The position numbers and the translations under genes are program-made. Shown one piece after another: positions 36,194 through 44,439 of a stretch of DNA of 64,000 bases. Source of the stretch: Thermococcus indicus (GTDB taxonomy: Archaea > Methanobacteriota_B > Thermococci > Thermococcales > Thermococcaceae); the NCBI RefSeq assembly GCF_006274605.1, contig NZ_CP040846.1, positions 1,185,041 to 1,249,040 of the forward strand, given 5' to 3'. Within the stretch, counting starts at the first letter, position 1. Each line of letters opens with the position of its first letter. The notes beneath the pieces were generated by a model that searched no databases, was not told the origin of the DNA, and saw nothing but the letters and a program-made list of their open reading frames with translations.

Positions 36194-36721
36194 TTACACC
36201 TTTTTCAGCACCACGAACTCCTTATAGTCCATCACCTTGACGAAGCCCTTTCTCATATAATATGAATAAGCCTCGAGCTCCGGGAAGGTTATCACGTACG
36301 CTTCCTTGCCGAGCTCCTGAAGTCTCTCTATGGCGAACTCCAAGAGCTTTGATCCATACCCCCTGCCTTTGTATGACGGATCCACCATGAAGAACTCGAT
36401 TAGTCCGGTTCTCTCCCTCCTTATCTCCTCCGGCACCCACCAGACGTCCTTGCCTTCGAGGTTGTAAACCAGGGCCACGGTGCCCATTACCCTCCCGTCA
36501 CTATCGCGCAGGACGTAGAGCTCGTCGAACTCCTTCCCAAGGCGGAACTCAAGGAACGGTTCGTAAACGCGCTTAAAGCCATCGAAATCATCCGTTGATG
36601 GCTTGTTCTCCACCCACTCCAGCGCGGGATACGCTCCGTTCGTGCCCCGGTAAACCCTGAAGACGAAGTGAACCAGCTCCCCCTTAAGTGCCAGTGGCTC
36701 ATCCACCCTCTCAATCCTCAT
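36194..36721 (-). CDS. GNAT-family N-acetyltransferase
   Basis: The product is 175 aa. The acetyl-CoA motif A is seen in FMVDPSYKGRGYGSKLLE and the C-terminal beta-strands in AYSYYMRKGFVKVMDYKEFV. The substrate cannot be told from sequence. It is divergent from a ferritin-like gene, with TATA-like elements in the 54-bp gap. Confidence 0.8.
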   Translation of the reverse strand: MRIERVDEPLALKGELVHFVFRVYRGTNGAYPALEWVENKPSTDDFDGFKRVYEPFLEFRLGKEFDELYVLRDSDGRVMGTVALVYNLEGKDVWWVPEEIRRERTGLIEFFMVDPSYKGRGYGSKLLEFAIERLQELGKEAYVITFPELEAYSYYMRKGFVKVMDYKEFVVLKKV

Positions 36722-36775
36722 ACCTGTCCACCAAAGGTTATTAGGACCCGAAACCTAAAACGTTTTGGTGATAAC

Positions 36776-37255
36776 ATGAATGAACTCCAGGCTTTGGCCC
36801 TTGCCCTTGAAGTCGAGAAAGCCGAGTTGAAGTTCTACATAAGGCTGGCGAAAAAGGCCGACGACGAACGGGCTAGGAGAATGTTTCTGTTTCTGGCAAA
36901 CGAGGAAGCGGGCCACTGGGAGCTGTTCGAGGAAAAGTTCGTCGAGAAGCTCATAGAGGAGTGCGAGCTCCCCGCGGTTGACAGGGCCGCCCTTGAGAGC
37001 CTCCTGGTGGAGGCCGACGAAAAGAAGCTGAGCGAGGTGGACGCGGTAAAGATAGGGATGGAGCAGGAAAAGAAGACCTGGGAGTTCTACGAGAGGGCCG
37101 CGAGGGAGGCGAAGCACGAGGACGTCAAGCGCGTGTTTGAGGAGCTGGCAAAGGTCGAGAAGGGTCACTACGAGCTTCTGAAGGCCCAGTACGACTCGGT
37201 GATGAAGACCGGCATCTGGATGGACTACCAGGACTTCAGCCTCGAGGTGGACTAA
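36776..37255 (+). CDS. Ferritin-like protein with two helical-pair repeats
   Basis: The product is 159 aa from MNELQALALALEVEK after GGTGATAAC. Two ExxH-type halves are seen: EVEKAELKFYIRLAKKA with ANEEAGHWELFEEK, and GMEQEKKTWEFYERAA with AKVEKGHYELLKAQ. This gives the full four-helix di-iron bundle of an erythrin. There is no rubredoxin domain. It probably reduces peroxide or stores iron in the cytoplasm. Confidence 0.83.
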   Translation: MNELQALALALEVEKAELKFYIRLAKKADDERARRMFLFLANEEAGHWELFEEKFVEKLIEECELPAVDRAALESLLVEADEKKLSEVDAVKIGMEQEKKTWEFYERAAREAKHEDVKRVFEELAKVEKGHYELLKAQYDSVMKTGIWMDYQDFSLEVD

Positions 37256-37365
37256 TCCATCAATGATAAAGCACCGCTGGGATAGGAGCACAGGGCCCTC
37301 TGTTCTTGCTTTTTAACCTGGGGGGTATCTGGGCTCTTGTTCCTTACGGCGGGCAGCTTGAGACC

Positions 37366-38016
37366 TCAGAGCCCTATAATATCGGGCAGAACTTCGGGGG
37401 CTTCCAATAGCTGAACGTCCTGCCTTTTACGAAGCTCCCCGCGCAGCCAGTACGAGTGCTCGGCCCCAACTAAGACGAGCATCTTGCCGTCCTTCCTTCT
37501 TTCACTTGCTTTGAGGATCTGCTCCAGAAAATGCTGGTTCCATGCTTCCCATGCTGTCCTTTCTTTATCCCCGAACAGTGAGTTCTGGTACCTGCGTTTG
37601 ATCTCAAAATGGCGGTCCGTTTCGTAGGAGTTAACGTCAATGACCGAATTCCACCAGTTGAAAAGCACCTCATAAAGGGCTTCCACGTAGAGCTTGAAGT
37701 GCTCCAGAGCGTCTGGATTGTTTTCCTGCACCTCTTCCATTGATTCCCTCGCCATTCGTATCAGTTCGGAATACTTCGGCTCGGGCGGTTCGAGTGGGAG
37801 GACTTTACACTTCAGTCTGTCAATCAGGGGATAAACGCTGTTCTGGTATTCCTGCTTTATCGTCTGCGGTATTCTGCCCTCAACGTCGGAGGGCCTCAGC
37901 TCAACGGCGAGAACATCCGGCGAGAAACTCCAGATTATATGCGCCAGGTCTTCATAGGTGTAGTAATTCACGTGGTCGTGGAACTGGTGCAAGGTGGAGA
38001 GAACTATAACTTTCAT
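37366..38016 (-). CDS. Predicted TraB/ChaN-like protein
   Basis: The product is 216 aa. The start KVIVLSTLHQFHDH and VLAVELRPSDVEGR, with the later LVLVGAEHSYWLRGEL, resemble the histidine-containing strands of the TraB/GumN/ChaN superfamily, whose members include proteases and heme-binding proteins. The match is by pattern only and the activity is uncertain. It lies between two oxidative-stress gene groups, which is suggestive but not proof of a role there. Confidence 0.5.
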   Translation of the reverse strand: MKVIVLSTLHQFHDHVNYYTYEDLAHIIWSFSPDVLAVELRPSDVEGRIPQTIKQEYQNSVYPLIDRLKCKVLPLEPPEPKYSELIRMARESMEEVQENNPDALEHFKLYVEALYEVLFNWWNSVIDVNSYETDRHFEIKRRYQNSLFGDKERTAWEAWNQHFLEQILKASERRKDGKMLVLVGAEHSYWLRGELRKRQDVQLLEAPEVLPDIIGL

Positions 38017-38129
38017 AATATCACGTCCTAATATGGTGTAGAGAAAAGGGGCTATATAAGACTTTGTCTAAAGAACTACTCGCCTTCAAGAAATGGGAAA
38101 TGATTAATGCAGTCCTTTGTGTCCACACT

Positions 38130-38507
38130 TCATTCCAGCAAAACGTTGACGAGCTTGACCCTTCTGCCCGTTTTCTCCCTGATTCTTTCTATTATCTCCG
38201 GGTCGTTGAAGTCGATAACTTTGCCCCCACTTATCAGGTTAATGTGCGGCTCTGTGTTGAGCTCCACCCTAGTCTCTCCGTCCAGGGAGAATAATTCAAT
38301 GAGACCCAGCTCTTTCAGAGTTAGGACGTTGGAATACAGTGTGGAGAAGCTCATTGTTGGGAATTCCCCTTTGATCTCGCTGAGGATATCCTTGAGTGAG
38401 GGATGTTCGCTTCCGATTCTATCGAGTATCTCCACCAGTTTGAGCCTCTGGGGTGTGAGCTTGTAGTTATGCTCTTTGAGTCTTTTAAGAGCCTTCTCTT
38501 TCCACAT
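38130..38507 (-). CDS. Fur/PerR-family transcriptional regulator
   Basis: The product is 125 aa. The winged helix is typical: LTPQRLKLVEILDRI, MSFSTLYSNVLTLKELGLI. The C-terminal part carries ELNTEPHINLISGGKVIDF but lacks the usual HHH-rich metal loop and the CxxC zinc pairs, so metal sensing may be reduced or different. It is divergent from dpsL across a paired TTCTAA palindrome. By analogy with Pyrococcus PerR it probably represses the iron/oxidative cluster. Confidence 0.8.
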   Translation of the reverse strand: MWKEKALKRLKEHNYKLTPQRLKLVEILDRIGSEHPSLKDILSEIKGEFPTMSFSTLYSNVLTLKELGLIELFSLDGETRVELNTEPHINLISGGKVIDFNDPEIIERIREKTGRRVKLVNVLLE

Positions 38508-38539
38508 GGTTTAACCTACACCGCCTAGCTTATAAGGCT

Positions 38540-38568
38540 TTCTAATTAGAAATTGCTTCTAAATGGAA
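38540..38568. promoter_or_regulatory. Paired PerR-like operator between regulator and dpsL
   Basis: TTCTAATTAGAA (38540-38551) is a perfect palindrome and TTCTAAATGGAA (38557-38568) a near copy, 17 bp apart centre to centre. They lie between the divergent regulator and dpsL genes, next to TATA-like stretches TTATAAGG and TTTATTAAG, so binding could shut both promoters. Confidence 0.65.
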
Positions 38569-38610
38569 AGCTTTATTAAGTAGGAACGCTAACAGCGTAT
38601 GGTGAAAACT

Positions 38611-39162
38611 ATGTCTGAACACAACCGAAGGCTCGTTGAGAAGGCCGGGATAGATGTGGAAAAGCTTTTGGATATGCTGCTTAAAGCTGCAGCCGCGGAG
38701 TTTACGACCTATTACTACTACACGGTTCTGAGAAACCATGCGGCAGGTATGGAGGGGGAGACGATAAAGGAAATAATCGAGGACGCCCGTCTTGAAGATA
38801 GGAACCACTTCGAGGCCCTTGTTCCGAGGATATACGAGCTTGGCGGTGAGCTCCCGAGGGACATCGTTGACTTCTCCAAGATGGCCTGGTGCCGCGACGC
38901 TTACCTTCCGGAGGAACCGACCGTTGAGAACATCCTCAAGGTTCTCCTTGAGGCGGAGCGCTGTGCGGTCGGCGTTTACACCGAGATATGCAAGTACACC
39001 TTTGGAAAGGACCCGAGGACGTACGATTTAGCTCTGGCGATACTCCACGAGGAGATCGAGCACGAGGCATGGTTCGAGGAGCTCCTCACCGGCAAGCCGA
39101 GCGGGCACTTCAGGAGAACCAAGCCCGGGGAGAGCCCCTTCGTTTCGAAGTTCCTGAGGTGA
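38611..39162 (+). CDS. Dps-like protein (DPSL)
   Basis: The product is 183 aa from [13 protein letters not shown], since GGTGAAAACT precedes this ATG; an ATG four codons upstream is less likely. It follows Pyrococcus [58 protein letters not shown]. The bacterioferritin-like iron ligands are in a Dps-like frame, with the thiol cysteines typical of DPSL ([19 protein letters not shown]). The family forms dodecamers that use peroxide to oxidise and store iron. It is divergent from the PerR-like gene. Confidence 0.9.
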   Translation: MSEHNRRLVEKAGIDVEKLLDMLLKAAAAEFTTYYYYTVLRNHAAGMEGETIKEIIEDARLEDRNHFEALVPRIYELGGELPRDIVDFSKMAWCRDAYLPEEPTVENILKVLLEAERCAVGVYTEICKYTFGKDPRTYDLALAILHEEIEHEAWFEELLTGKPSGHFRRTKPGESPFVSKFLR

Positions 39163-39205
39163 AAAGTGTTATTAACGTCGGGACGTACTGTGTAGTGGTG
39201 ATACC

Positions 39206-39508
39206 ATGCTAGCCGAAAAACCCTACCTTCTCGGCAGGGAGAAGCCCCTCTCAAAGAGGGAAATAGCCCAGGCCCTACGCTGGGCCATAGAAGCCGAGCT
39301 CGACGCCATAAGCTTCTACGAGCAGCTGGCCGAGCTTATTGAAGATGAAAGGATAAAGCATATCTTCCACGACGTTGCCAATGAGGAGAAGGAGCACGTC
39401 GGGGAGTTCCTGGCGGCGCTCCTTGAAGTCGATGAGGAGCTCGTGAAGTACATGAAGGAAGGCTTTGAGGAGGTTGAGGAAGAAACAGGCATAAAGGTCG
39501 AACTGTGA
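39206..39508 (+). CDS. Encapsulated-ferritin-like protein without shell domain
   Basis: The product is 100 aa. REIAQALRWAIEAELDAI, FYEQLAEL and ANEEKEHVGEFLAALL closely follow the EncFtn domain that in Pyrococcus is fused to the encapsulin shell. Here the protein ends at TGIKVEL, just where the shell fusion would begin. The next gene is another ferritin-like protein, not an encapsulin, and no shell protein exists in the window. It should form the ring decamer with ferroxidase sites between subunits. GGTGATACC precedes the ATG. Confidence 0.78.
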   Translation: MLAEKPYLLGREKPLSKREIAQALRWAIEAELDAISFYEQLAELIEDERIKHIFHDVANEEKEHVGEFLAALLEVDEELVKYMKEGFEEVEEETGIKVEL

Positions 39509-39634
39509 CCTTTTCGTTCCCCTTTTCCATTCCTTTCCTTCGATTCTCGTGCACTGGACGGTATTTTAATGCACTATTATGCTTGATGAAAAACGTTATT
39601 AAGGTTCGATGTCCATATAAATCTGGTGATGCAC

Positions 39635-40078
39635 ATGGTTGAACCACTAGTTAAGAGGGCCTACGAGACCGAAAAGAAGGCCGCCGCAAGCTACACGGAC
39701 GGTCTCGGCCTCATAAGGGGACAGGGACTGAGGTACACCAAGGTTGAGGACGTTGTCGGCAGGATAGCCGTGGACACGATAATACACAAGCACCTGATGA
39801 AGGCCATCCTGGAGGCTCAGAAGGAGTTGGAGAAGCTCGCGGGAGAAGGCCCCATAGAGGAGGTCAAGGAGGTCGAACTTGTACCGGAGCAGAAGGCCCT
39901 GGTCAAGCGCTTTGCCGAGATGCATCTGGAGATTGAAAAGGACATGATAGAGACCTACCAGAAGATGGCCGAGAAGATGACACACCCGCTGTTTAAAGGC
40001 CTCGCCGAGGCCCTTGTCGAGAACGAGAAGGAACACCACAGAATTCTGGCGGAGCTAATAGCAAAGTACAGGGAGTGA
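39635..40078 (+). CDS. Ferritin-like/erythrin-related helical protein
   Basis: The product is 147 aa from the ATG at 39635 after GGTGATGCAC; earlier in-frame starts lie inside the ribosome binding site. VDTIIHKHLMKAILEAQKEL and ALVENEKEHHRILAELIAK place Glu/His residues as in ferritin-like bundles; MHLEIEKDMIETYQKMAEK supplies another acidic helix. It is more divergent than its neighbours, and a complete di-iron site is not certain. Confidence 0.68.
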   Translation: MVEPLVKRAYETEKKAAASYTDGLGLIRGQGLRYTKVEDVVGRIAVDTIIHKHLMKAILEAQKELEKLAGEGPIEEVKEVELVPEQKALVKRFAEMHLEIEKDMIETYQKMAEKMTHPLFKGLAEALVENEKEHHRILAELIAKYRE

Positions 40079-40141
40079 ATAACGGAGACGTACCCTTTTC
40101 TGGCCTCTTTTTAATTTGTGGGTTGAAAAAGAAAAACTGGA
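40079..40141. terminator. Bidirectional T-rich terminator between convergent genes
   Basis: Plus strand carries CCCTTTTCTGGCCTCTTTTT after the ferritin-like stop. The minus strand carries GTTTTTCTTTTTC after the facing stop. T-runs without hairpins terminate archaeal transcription. Confidence 0.45.
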
Positions 40142-40663
40142 CTACGGTCCAACGTGCATCATCTGGCTGTACATCTCCCAGTCGAGGAGGAGCTCGTATT
40201 CGGCGCGTAGAGTGTAGTAGTGGCCCTTCTCCATGTCGCTGAGGTAGCGCATGAGTCTTTTTCTGTCCTCTGTCTCTACAATTTTTTCGATCTCTTCATA
40301 GAATTGGGCGGCTATCTCCTCGGCACGCATAGCCCAGCGGATGAGTTCTATGATGTCCTGAGCACTGTGGAGCTCCCTTGCAACGGGCTGAAGTTCGGGC
40401 CCTATGTGCTCCTCGGGGTAGAGAACCTCTTTTCCCGGGAACATAGACCCGTACATCTTTCTCAGGAGCGCTTCGTGCTTGCCTTCCTCTCCCGCGAGCC
40501 ATGTTATCTTTTCCTTCAGGGCGGGTATCTCTATCCTCTCAGCGAGGCTCTCATAGAACTTCCGGGCCCCGATCTCGGCCTTTATGGCCATTCCGAGGAG
40601 CTCCTCAAGGGAGAACTCCTTAACCTTTTCGAGGGGAAGCCCCTCCTCAAGTTCCTGAACCAT
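40142..40663 (-). CDS. Ferritin-like (erythrin) protein
   Basis: The product is 173 aa with two Glu/His helical pairs: MAIKAEIGARKFYESLAER with AGEEGKHEALLRKMYG, and RWAMRAEEIAAQFYEEIEK with SDMEKGHYYTLRAEYE. This is a complete di-iron bundle without a rubredoxin domain. It starts 3 bp after the stop of a MIP18-like gene and shares an operon with it, which may link it to iron-sulfur assembly or repair. Confidence 0.82.
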   Translation of the reverse strand: MVQELEEGLPLEKVKEFSLEELLGMAIKAEIGARKFYESLAERIEIPALKEKITWLAGEEGKHEALLRKMYGSMFPGKEVLYPEEHIGPELQPVARELHSAQDIIELIRWAMRAEEIAAQFYEEIEKIVETEDRKRLMRYLSDMEKGHYYTLRAEYELLLDWEMYSQMMHVGP

Positions 40664-40666
40664 AAA

Positions 40667-41017
40667 TCACCCCTCCGCAAGCAACAGTCCAATTTCGTTG
40701 TAGATTCTTATTCTATTAAACCCTTCCGCTTTCAGGGCGTCCATTATCTCTCCCAGTATTCTGTTCTGGACGTTTATGGCCAGTACCTGGCAGAAGTGAC
40801 ACTCCGGCGTTGACCTGGCCATCAAAAGAAAAACCTCGACCTCGTCCCCTTTCACGGTCAGCCCATAGAGGAGCCCCTCTTCGACGATATTGAGCCCGGT
40901 TTCGGGGTCGTGGACTTTTTCCAGAATCCTGACTACCCTGGAGACTTCGGGGGGCAGGTCCTCCCTGGGGCCCCTTTTGGGCTTCTTCTTTGCTTTGAAA
41001 AGTCCAAAGAGTCCCAA
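40667..41017 (-). CDS. MIP18/DUF59-family Fe-S maturation-like protein 1
   Basis: The product is 116 aa from a TTG start; GGAG lies about 13 bases upstream. A basic N-terminal tail (KAKKKPKRGPRED) precedes the DUF59 core EVSRVVRILEKVHDPETGLNIVEEGLLYGL. The conserved cysteine region reads TPECHFCQVLA. The family helps place Fe-S clusters in target proteins. It is the second of two tandem DUF59 genes with a ferritin-like gene behind. Confidence 0.75.
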   Translation of the reverse strand: MGLFGLFKAKKKPKRGPREDLPPEVSRVVRILEKVHDPETGLNIVEEGLLYGLTVKGDEVEVFLLMARSTPECHFCQVLAINVQNRILGEIMDALKAEGFNRIRIYNEIGLLLAEG

Positions 41018-41020
41018 GGC

Positions 41021-41380
41021 TCAGGCCTTCTCCGTGCTTATATCCTCAATTGTATACCCCTTCTTGTTCTCAAAAACTCCGACGGGGTTGTTCTTGAGGT
41101 CGTAGACGTAGACGTTCTGGAACTTCACCAGGGCAAAGCGCTCTATTATGTCGCCTATTATCTTGGAGTACGCTATCGCACTCGCTCCGGTTATGTTGTA
41201 CTCGGCGTGGCTCTCGAAGTTGAGCCAGACCTTGAGAGTATCCTCAGTAACCTCCAGACCAGCCACAACACCCGAGTCGAGTATGTCTCCACCCGTGACG
41301 GGGTCGGTTATCTTTGCGAGTTCATCGAGAACAGCCCTGTAGTGTTCTGGCCACTCCCTGCCGGGCATATAAACCTTCAT
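41021..41380 (-). CDS. MIP18/DUF59-family Fe-S maturation-like protein 2
   Basis: The product is 119 aa after AGGTGAGAAAA. The core AVLDELAKITDPVTGGDILDSGVVAGLEV matches DUF59, but the usual cysteine position is occupied by NITGASAIAY with no cysteine, so this copy may be structural. It lies 3 bp upstream of the first copy, and both probably work together as a hetero-pair. Confidence 0.7.
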   Translation of the reverse strand: MKVYMPGREWPEHYRAVLDELAKITDPVTGGDILDSGVVAGLEVTEDTLKVWLNFESHAEYNITGASAIAYSKIIGDIIERFALVKFQNVYVYDLKNNPVGVFENKKGYTIEDISTEKA

Positions 41381-41413
41381 TTTTTCTCACCTGAGGAGAG
41401 TTGGAGTGCCCCA

Positions 41414-42019
41414 TTATAAGCTTTCCTGGGCAGTTCTGGGGAAGCGTTCCCTGAGGACGCCGTGAAGCGCGACGAGTATTGCAACCCAGAGGGCGGTTGA
41501 GATGATGTACAGCCCCATGGCCAGCGGATTTCCGGGTTCGGACGCGTTCAGGGGCACGGAGAGGGTGAACAGCCACGCCGAAAGCCTCGCTCCCCTGCTG
41601 TAGGGTTTGGGGGTGTGGACGTAGAAGGCCGCGGCGTCCATGAGGATCACGACGGCTATGGCAGAGAACGATTCGATAACGTACAGAACCCTGTCCCCGC
41701 TCAGCACGAGCGAGCCCACTATCACCGCCACCTGGACGAGCATCTCGGGCTTCGCCCTCACGAGGCCGCTTTCCGAGAGTGCGTAGACTATCAGGGCCGG
41801 CCCGAGAATGGCGGGGAGTGCCATGACCTCGGTTCCCATACCCAGCATCAGCTCGATGAATCCGAGTGCCGTCAGGAGACCGCCGAGGAACATGAACCGC
41901 GAGATGCTCCTGGTTCCGAGCCGGAACTTCTCTATATTCCTTGAAAGGTTCCACGTCAGGAGAATCCCGAGAAGAACAAGGATCCCACCGACCCCCATGA
42001 TACCATGATAGGGATGCAT
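41414..42019 (-). CDS. Polytopic membrane protein of unknown function
   Basis: The product is 201 aa with about six membrane segments (MGVGGILVLLGILLTW, FMFLGGLLTALGFIELML, LPAILGPALIVYALSE, MLVQVAVIVGSLVLSG, SAIAVVILMDAAAFYV, ALWVAILVALHGVL). There is no recognised family. It separates the DUF59 pair from the superoxide reductase genes on the same strand. Confidence 0.65.
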   Translation of the reverse strand: MHPYHGIMGVGGILVLLGILLTWNLSRNIEKFRLGTRSISRFMFLGGLLTALGFIELMLGMGTEVMALPAILGPALIVYALSESGLVRAKPEMLVQVAVIVGSLVLSGDRVLYVIESFSAIAVVILMDAAAFYVHTPKPYSRGARLSAWLFTLSVPLNASEPGNPLAMGLYIISTALWVAILVALHGVLRERFPRTAQESL

Positions 42020-42128
42020 TCTTTATCATCTCATTCATTGCTTATTGTTTGGGTAGGGCGGTTGCGTAAATAAACCTTCCGGCCGGTTCGCGGCGAATCA
42101 CTAAAAAATAGGGGTTGGGGCGGAAAAT

Positions 42129-42476
42129 TCACTCAAGCGTGACCTCGTTCTCCCAGAGGCCGTGGATGTTGCAGTAGCTGAGGGCATAGAGCTTGCCCTT
42201 CTTCTGGGTCCTGAAGAAGAAGACCGCCTTCGGCTCGGTCAGCGGGTCGCCGTGGTTGGTGAAGGCAACCCTGCCGACGAGAACCGGGAAGTTCTCTCCC
42301 TCCGGGTGGAAGTAGAGCTCAATCCAGGCGATGTGGTGCTCGGGGGTGTTCGGGTGCGGTATCTCCTTGCCGACGCTGACCTCGACCTTGACGAGGTCGC
42401 CGTCCTTCTCGTACTCTATAACGGGGACGTGCTTCTCCCCCTTCCAGTCTCCACTCTTTATGGTTCCGCTAAGCAT
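42129..42476 (-). CDS. sor: Superoxide reductase (1Fe, neelaredoxin type)
   Basis: The product is 115 aa from MLSGTIKSGDWKGEKH, the start equivalent to Pyrococcus SOR; the longer frame runs into the rubredoxin gene. Ligands are in place: Glu14 and His16 (GEKHVP), His41 and His47 (PHPNTPEHH), Cys102 and His105 (SYCNIHG). A loop of about 9 residues in the Pyrococcus protein is missing before EPKAVFFF. It reduces superoxide to peroxide with electrons from rubredoxin, whose gene is 10 bp upstream. Confidence 0.95.
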   Translation of the reverse strand: MLSGTIKSGDWKGEKHVPVIEYEKDGDLVKVEVSVGKEIPHPNTPEHHIAWIELYFHPEGENFPVLVGRVAFTNHGDPLTEPKAVFFFRTQKKGKLYALSYCNIHGLWENEVTLE

Positions 42477-42486
42477 CTCAACCACC

Positions 42487-42648
42487 TCACTCGATCTTTT
42501 CAAACATATCCTTTGGTGCACCGCAGAGCGGGCAGACCCAGTCCTCGGGAAGGTCCTCAAACTTTGTTCCAGGGGCTATCCCGGCGTCCTCGTCACCTTC
42601 ATCCTCATCGTAGATGTAGCCACAAACTATACACTTCCACTTCGCCAT
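42487..42648 (-). CDS. Rubredoxin
   Basis: The product is 53 aa: [19 protein letters not shown], then the second pair [17 protein letters not shown], giving the two CxxCG knuckles that hold one iron. The start ATG (42648) follows GGTGAAAGAA. It carries electrons from NROR to superoxide reductase and rubrerythrin. The gene lies between rbr and sor on one strand, so the three are likely cotranscribed. Confidence 0.97.
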   Translation of the reverse strand: MAKWKCIVCGYIYDEDEGDEDAGIAPGTKFEDLPEDWVCPLCGAPKDMFEKIE

Positions 42649-42727
42649 TTCTTTCACCACCCTAATGTTATTAGTCCGGCCTTATAAGGTTTGCGCCTCA
42701 AACTTGAGAAACGGAAAAACGAAAGAT

Positions 42728-43243
42728 TCATTCAAAGACCACGAACTTGTCCCTGGGGGCACCGCAGACCGGGCAGTACTCGGGGGCTTCATCGACGGCG
42801 GTGTATCCACATACCGGGCAGATATAGACCTTCTTTATCTCGATGTCTTTCCCGTTTTCGGCGAGCTCCTTAGCTTTCTTGTAAAGTTCTGCATGTATCT
42901 TCTCCGCCTCCAGGGCGTAGTGGGTCGTCCTAACCGCGTCCTTCTCGCCCTGGAACTCCGCGGCGTTCTTGAAGACCGGGTACATCTCCTCGACCTCGTA
43001 GGTCTCGCCGTCTATGCCAGCCTGCAGGTTCTCGGGGGTCTTCCCGAGGTGTCCGAGCGCTATGAAGTGGTTCTTCGCGTGGACGAATTCCGCATAAGCT
43101 ATGGCCCTGAAAAGCTTCGCTATTCCGGGAAAACCCTCCTTTTCGGCCTTCTCGGCAAAAATCAGGTACTTCATGTGGGCCATGCTTTCTCCGGCGAAGG
43201 CATCCTCCAGAAACTTCCGGGTCATTTTTCTTTCCACTGCCAT
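42728..43243 (-). CDS. Rubrerythrin
   Basis: The product is 171 aa. The ferritin-like part shows DAFAGESMAHMKYLIFAEKA and AYAEFVHAKNHF, then THYALEAEKIHAELYKKA. The C-terminal rubredoxin domain has YICPVCGYTAVD and EYCPVCGAPRDKF. It is nearly the Pyrococcus NADH peroxidase pattern and reduces hydrogen peroxide with rubredoxin electrons. GGTGATATCGT precedes the ATG. Confidence 0.96.
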   Translation of the reverse strand: MAVERKMTRKFLEDAFAGESMAHMKYLIFAEKAEKEGFPGIAKLFRAIAYAEFVHAKNHFIALGHLGKTPENLQAGIDGETYEVEEMYPVFKNAAEFQGEKDAVRTTHYALEAEKIHAELYKKAKELAENGKDIEIKKVYICPVCGYTAVDEAPEYCPVCGAPRDKFVVFE

Positions 43244-43289
43244 ACGATATCACCAACGAACGATGCTGCAATATCCCTTCGAGTTTGGA

Positions 43290-43320
43290 GTATATAACGA
43301 TTTTCCAAACCTAAGGTTTG
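43290..43320 (-). promoter_or_regulatory. Rubrerythrin promoter with palindromic operator
   Basis: On the minus strand a TATA box GTTATATAC (43290-43298) lies about 47 bp before the rubrerythrin ATG. A perfect 6-3-6 palindrome CAAACC-TAA-GGTTTG (43306-43320) lies just upstream of it, the position of an archaeal activator or repressor site. Confidence 0.55.
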
Positions 43321-43334
43321 AGGAAACCCGCACT

Positions 43335-44417
43335 TCAGTCAATAGGCAGTCCCTCTTTAATGGCTTTTTCGAGCCTGAACGCTTTCTTCATGTCACCCAG
43401 TACAACGGCGCCGCTGACTTTGCCGCCATCGTAGAAGACCCTGGTGTCCTCATCGAGCCATTGCGCCTGGCCCTTGGTCCTTCCGATAATCGCCACACCG
43501 AAGTCGGCGAACTTGAAGAATGCAGACCTGAATGGGACGTAATTGGCCTCCTTCCCGGCCAGTATTCTTGCGAGAACCTTCGCCTGCTCCACTGCCGTTT
43601 TGGCGGTTCCCCCGATGACTCCTCCCAGTTCAGCGCAGTCCCCTATGGCGTAGACGTCCCTGGCCGATGTTCTGAGGTGGTCATCGACCAGTATTCCCCT
43701 GCCGGCATGGATGCCACTCCTCACGGCCAGCTCCTTGTTAGGTACTATCCCGAAGGCGCAGACCTTCAGTCTGCCCTTGATGTAGCCCCTGTCCGTCTTA
43801 AGACCCTCCCCGTCGGCTCCCAGGGCGTTCGTTTCCAGATGGAACTCAACTCCAGCACCTTCGAGCGCTTCCTTTATGCGTCCGCTGAGCTCATCGTCAA
43901 GGCCGAGCAGGGTTTTCCTTCTGTGAACAAGCCTGACTGTGTATCCTGCCTTGGCAAGGTTTCCCGCCAGTTCGAGGGCTATGAAACCTCCGCCGAGGAT
44001 CGTTATTTCTCCCTCTTTCTCAAGGCGCTCTTTTATCAGCCTTGCATCGCTGAGGGTTCTGAGCGTTAGGATGTGCTCCCTTCCAGGAATCGAGGGCTCC
44101 CTTGCCCTGGCCCCCGTCGCGATCACGAGAACGTCGTAGGGCACCTCCCCGGCACTCGTCACGAGAACCCTTCGCAGTCTGTCAACCAGCTTTGCCTCAG
44201 CTCCGAGGAGCAGGGTTATCCCTTTCTTCTCGTACCAGTCCAGGGAATAGGGAAAGAGCCTTTCCTCCGGCAGAAAGCCCGCTATGTAGTGGCTCAGCAT
44301 GGGTTTTGAGTAGTGGGGCAGGTTTTCCTTCTCGACTATCGTTACCTCGAACTCCTCGCTCAGGTCCTTGGCGAGCTCAACGCCACCGGGCCCGTTACCG
44401 ACTATGACGAGTCTCAT
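43335..44417 (-). CDS. NAD(P)H:rubredoxin oxidoreductase (NROR)
   Basis: The product is 360 aa from [24 protein letters not shown] precedes this ATG. There are two Rossmann folds: FAD site [13 protein letters not shown] and NAD(P) site [15 protein letters not shown], with the FAD motif [11 protein letters not shown] and [23 protein letters not shown] follows the Pyrococcus enzyme. It feeds electrons to rubredoxin for superoxide reductase, rubrerythrin and the flavodiiron protein, whose genes flank it on the same strand. Confidence 0.93.
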   Translation of the reverse strand: MRLVIVGNGPGGVELAKDLSEEFEVTIVEKENLPHYSKPMLSHYIAGFLPEERLFPYSLDWYEKKGITLLLGAEAKLVDRLRRVLVTSAGEVPYDVLVIATGARAREPSIPGREHILTLRTLSDARLIKERLEKEGEITILGGGFIALELAGNLAKAGYTVRLVHRRKTLLGLDDELSGRIKEALEGAGVEFHLETNALGADGEGLKTDRGYIKGRLKVCAFGIVPNKELAVRSGIHAGRGILVDDHLRTSARDVYAIGDCAELGGVIGGTAKTAVEQAKVLARILAGKEANYVPFRSAFFKFADFGVAIIGRTKGQAQWLDEDTRVFYDGGKVSGAVVLGDMKKAFRLEKAIKEGLPID

Positions 44418-44439
44418 TGAACGCACCTCAAAAAGAGGA

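Noticed and set aside
36100-43334. tRNA or C/D-box RNA genes in the short gaps of the stress cluster
   Set aside because: No cloverleaf with a GGTTC-type T arm and no matched C and D boxes could be found by eye; a covariance-model search would be needed to exclude them.
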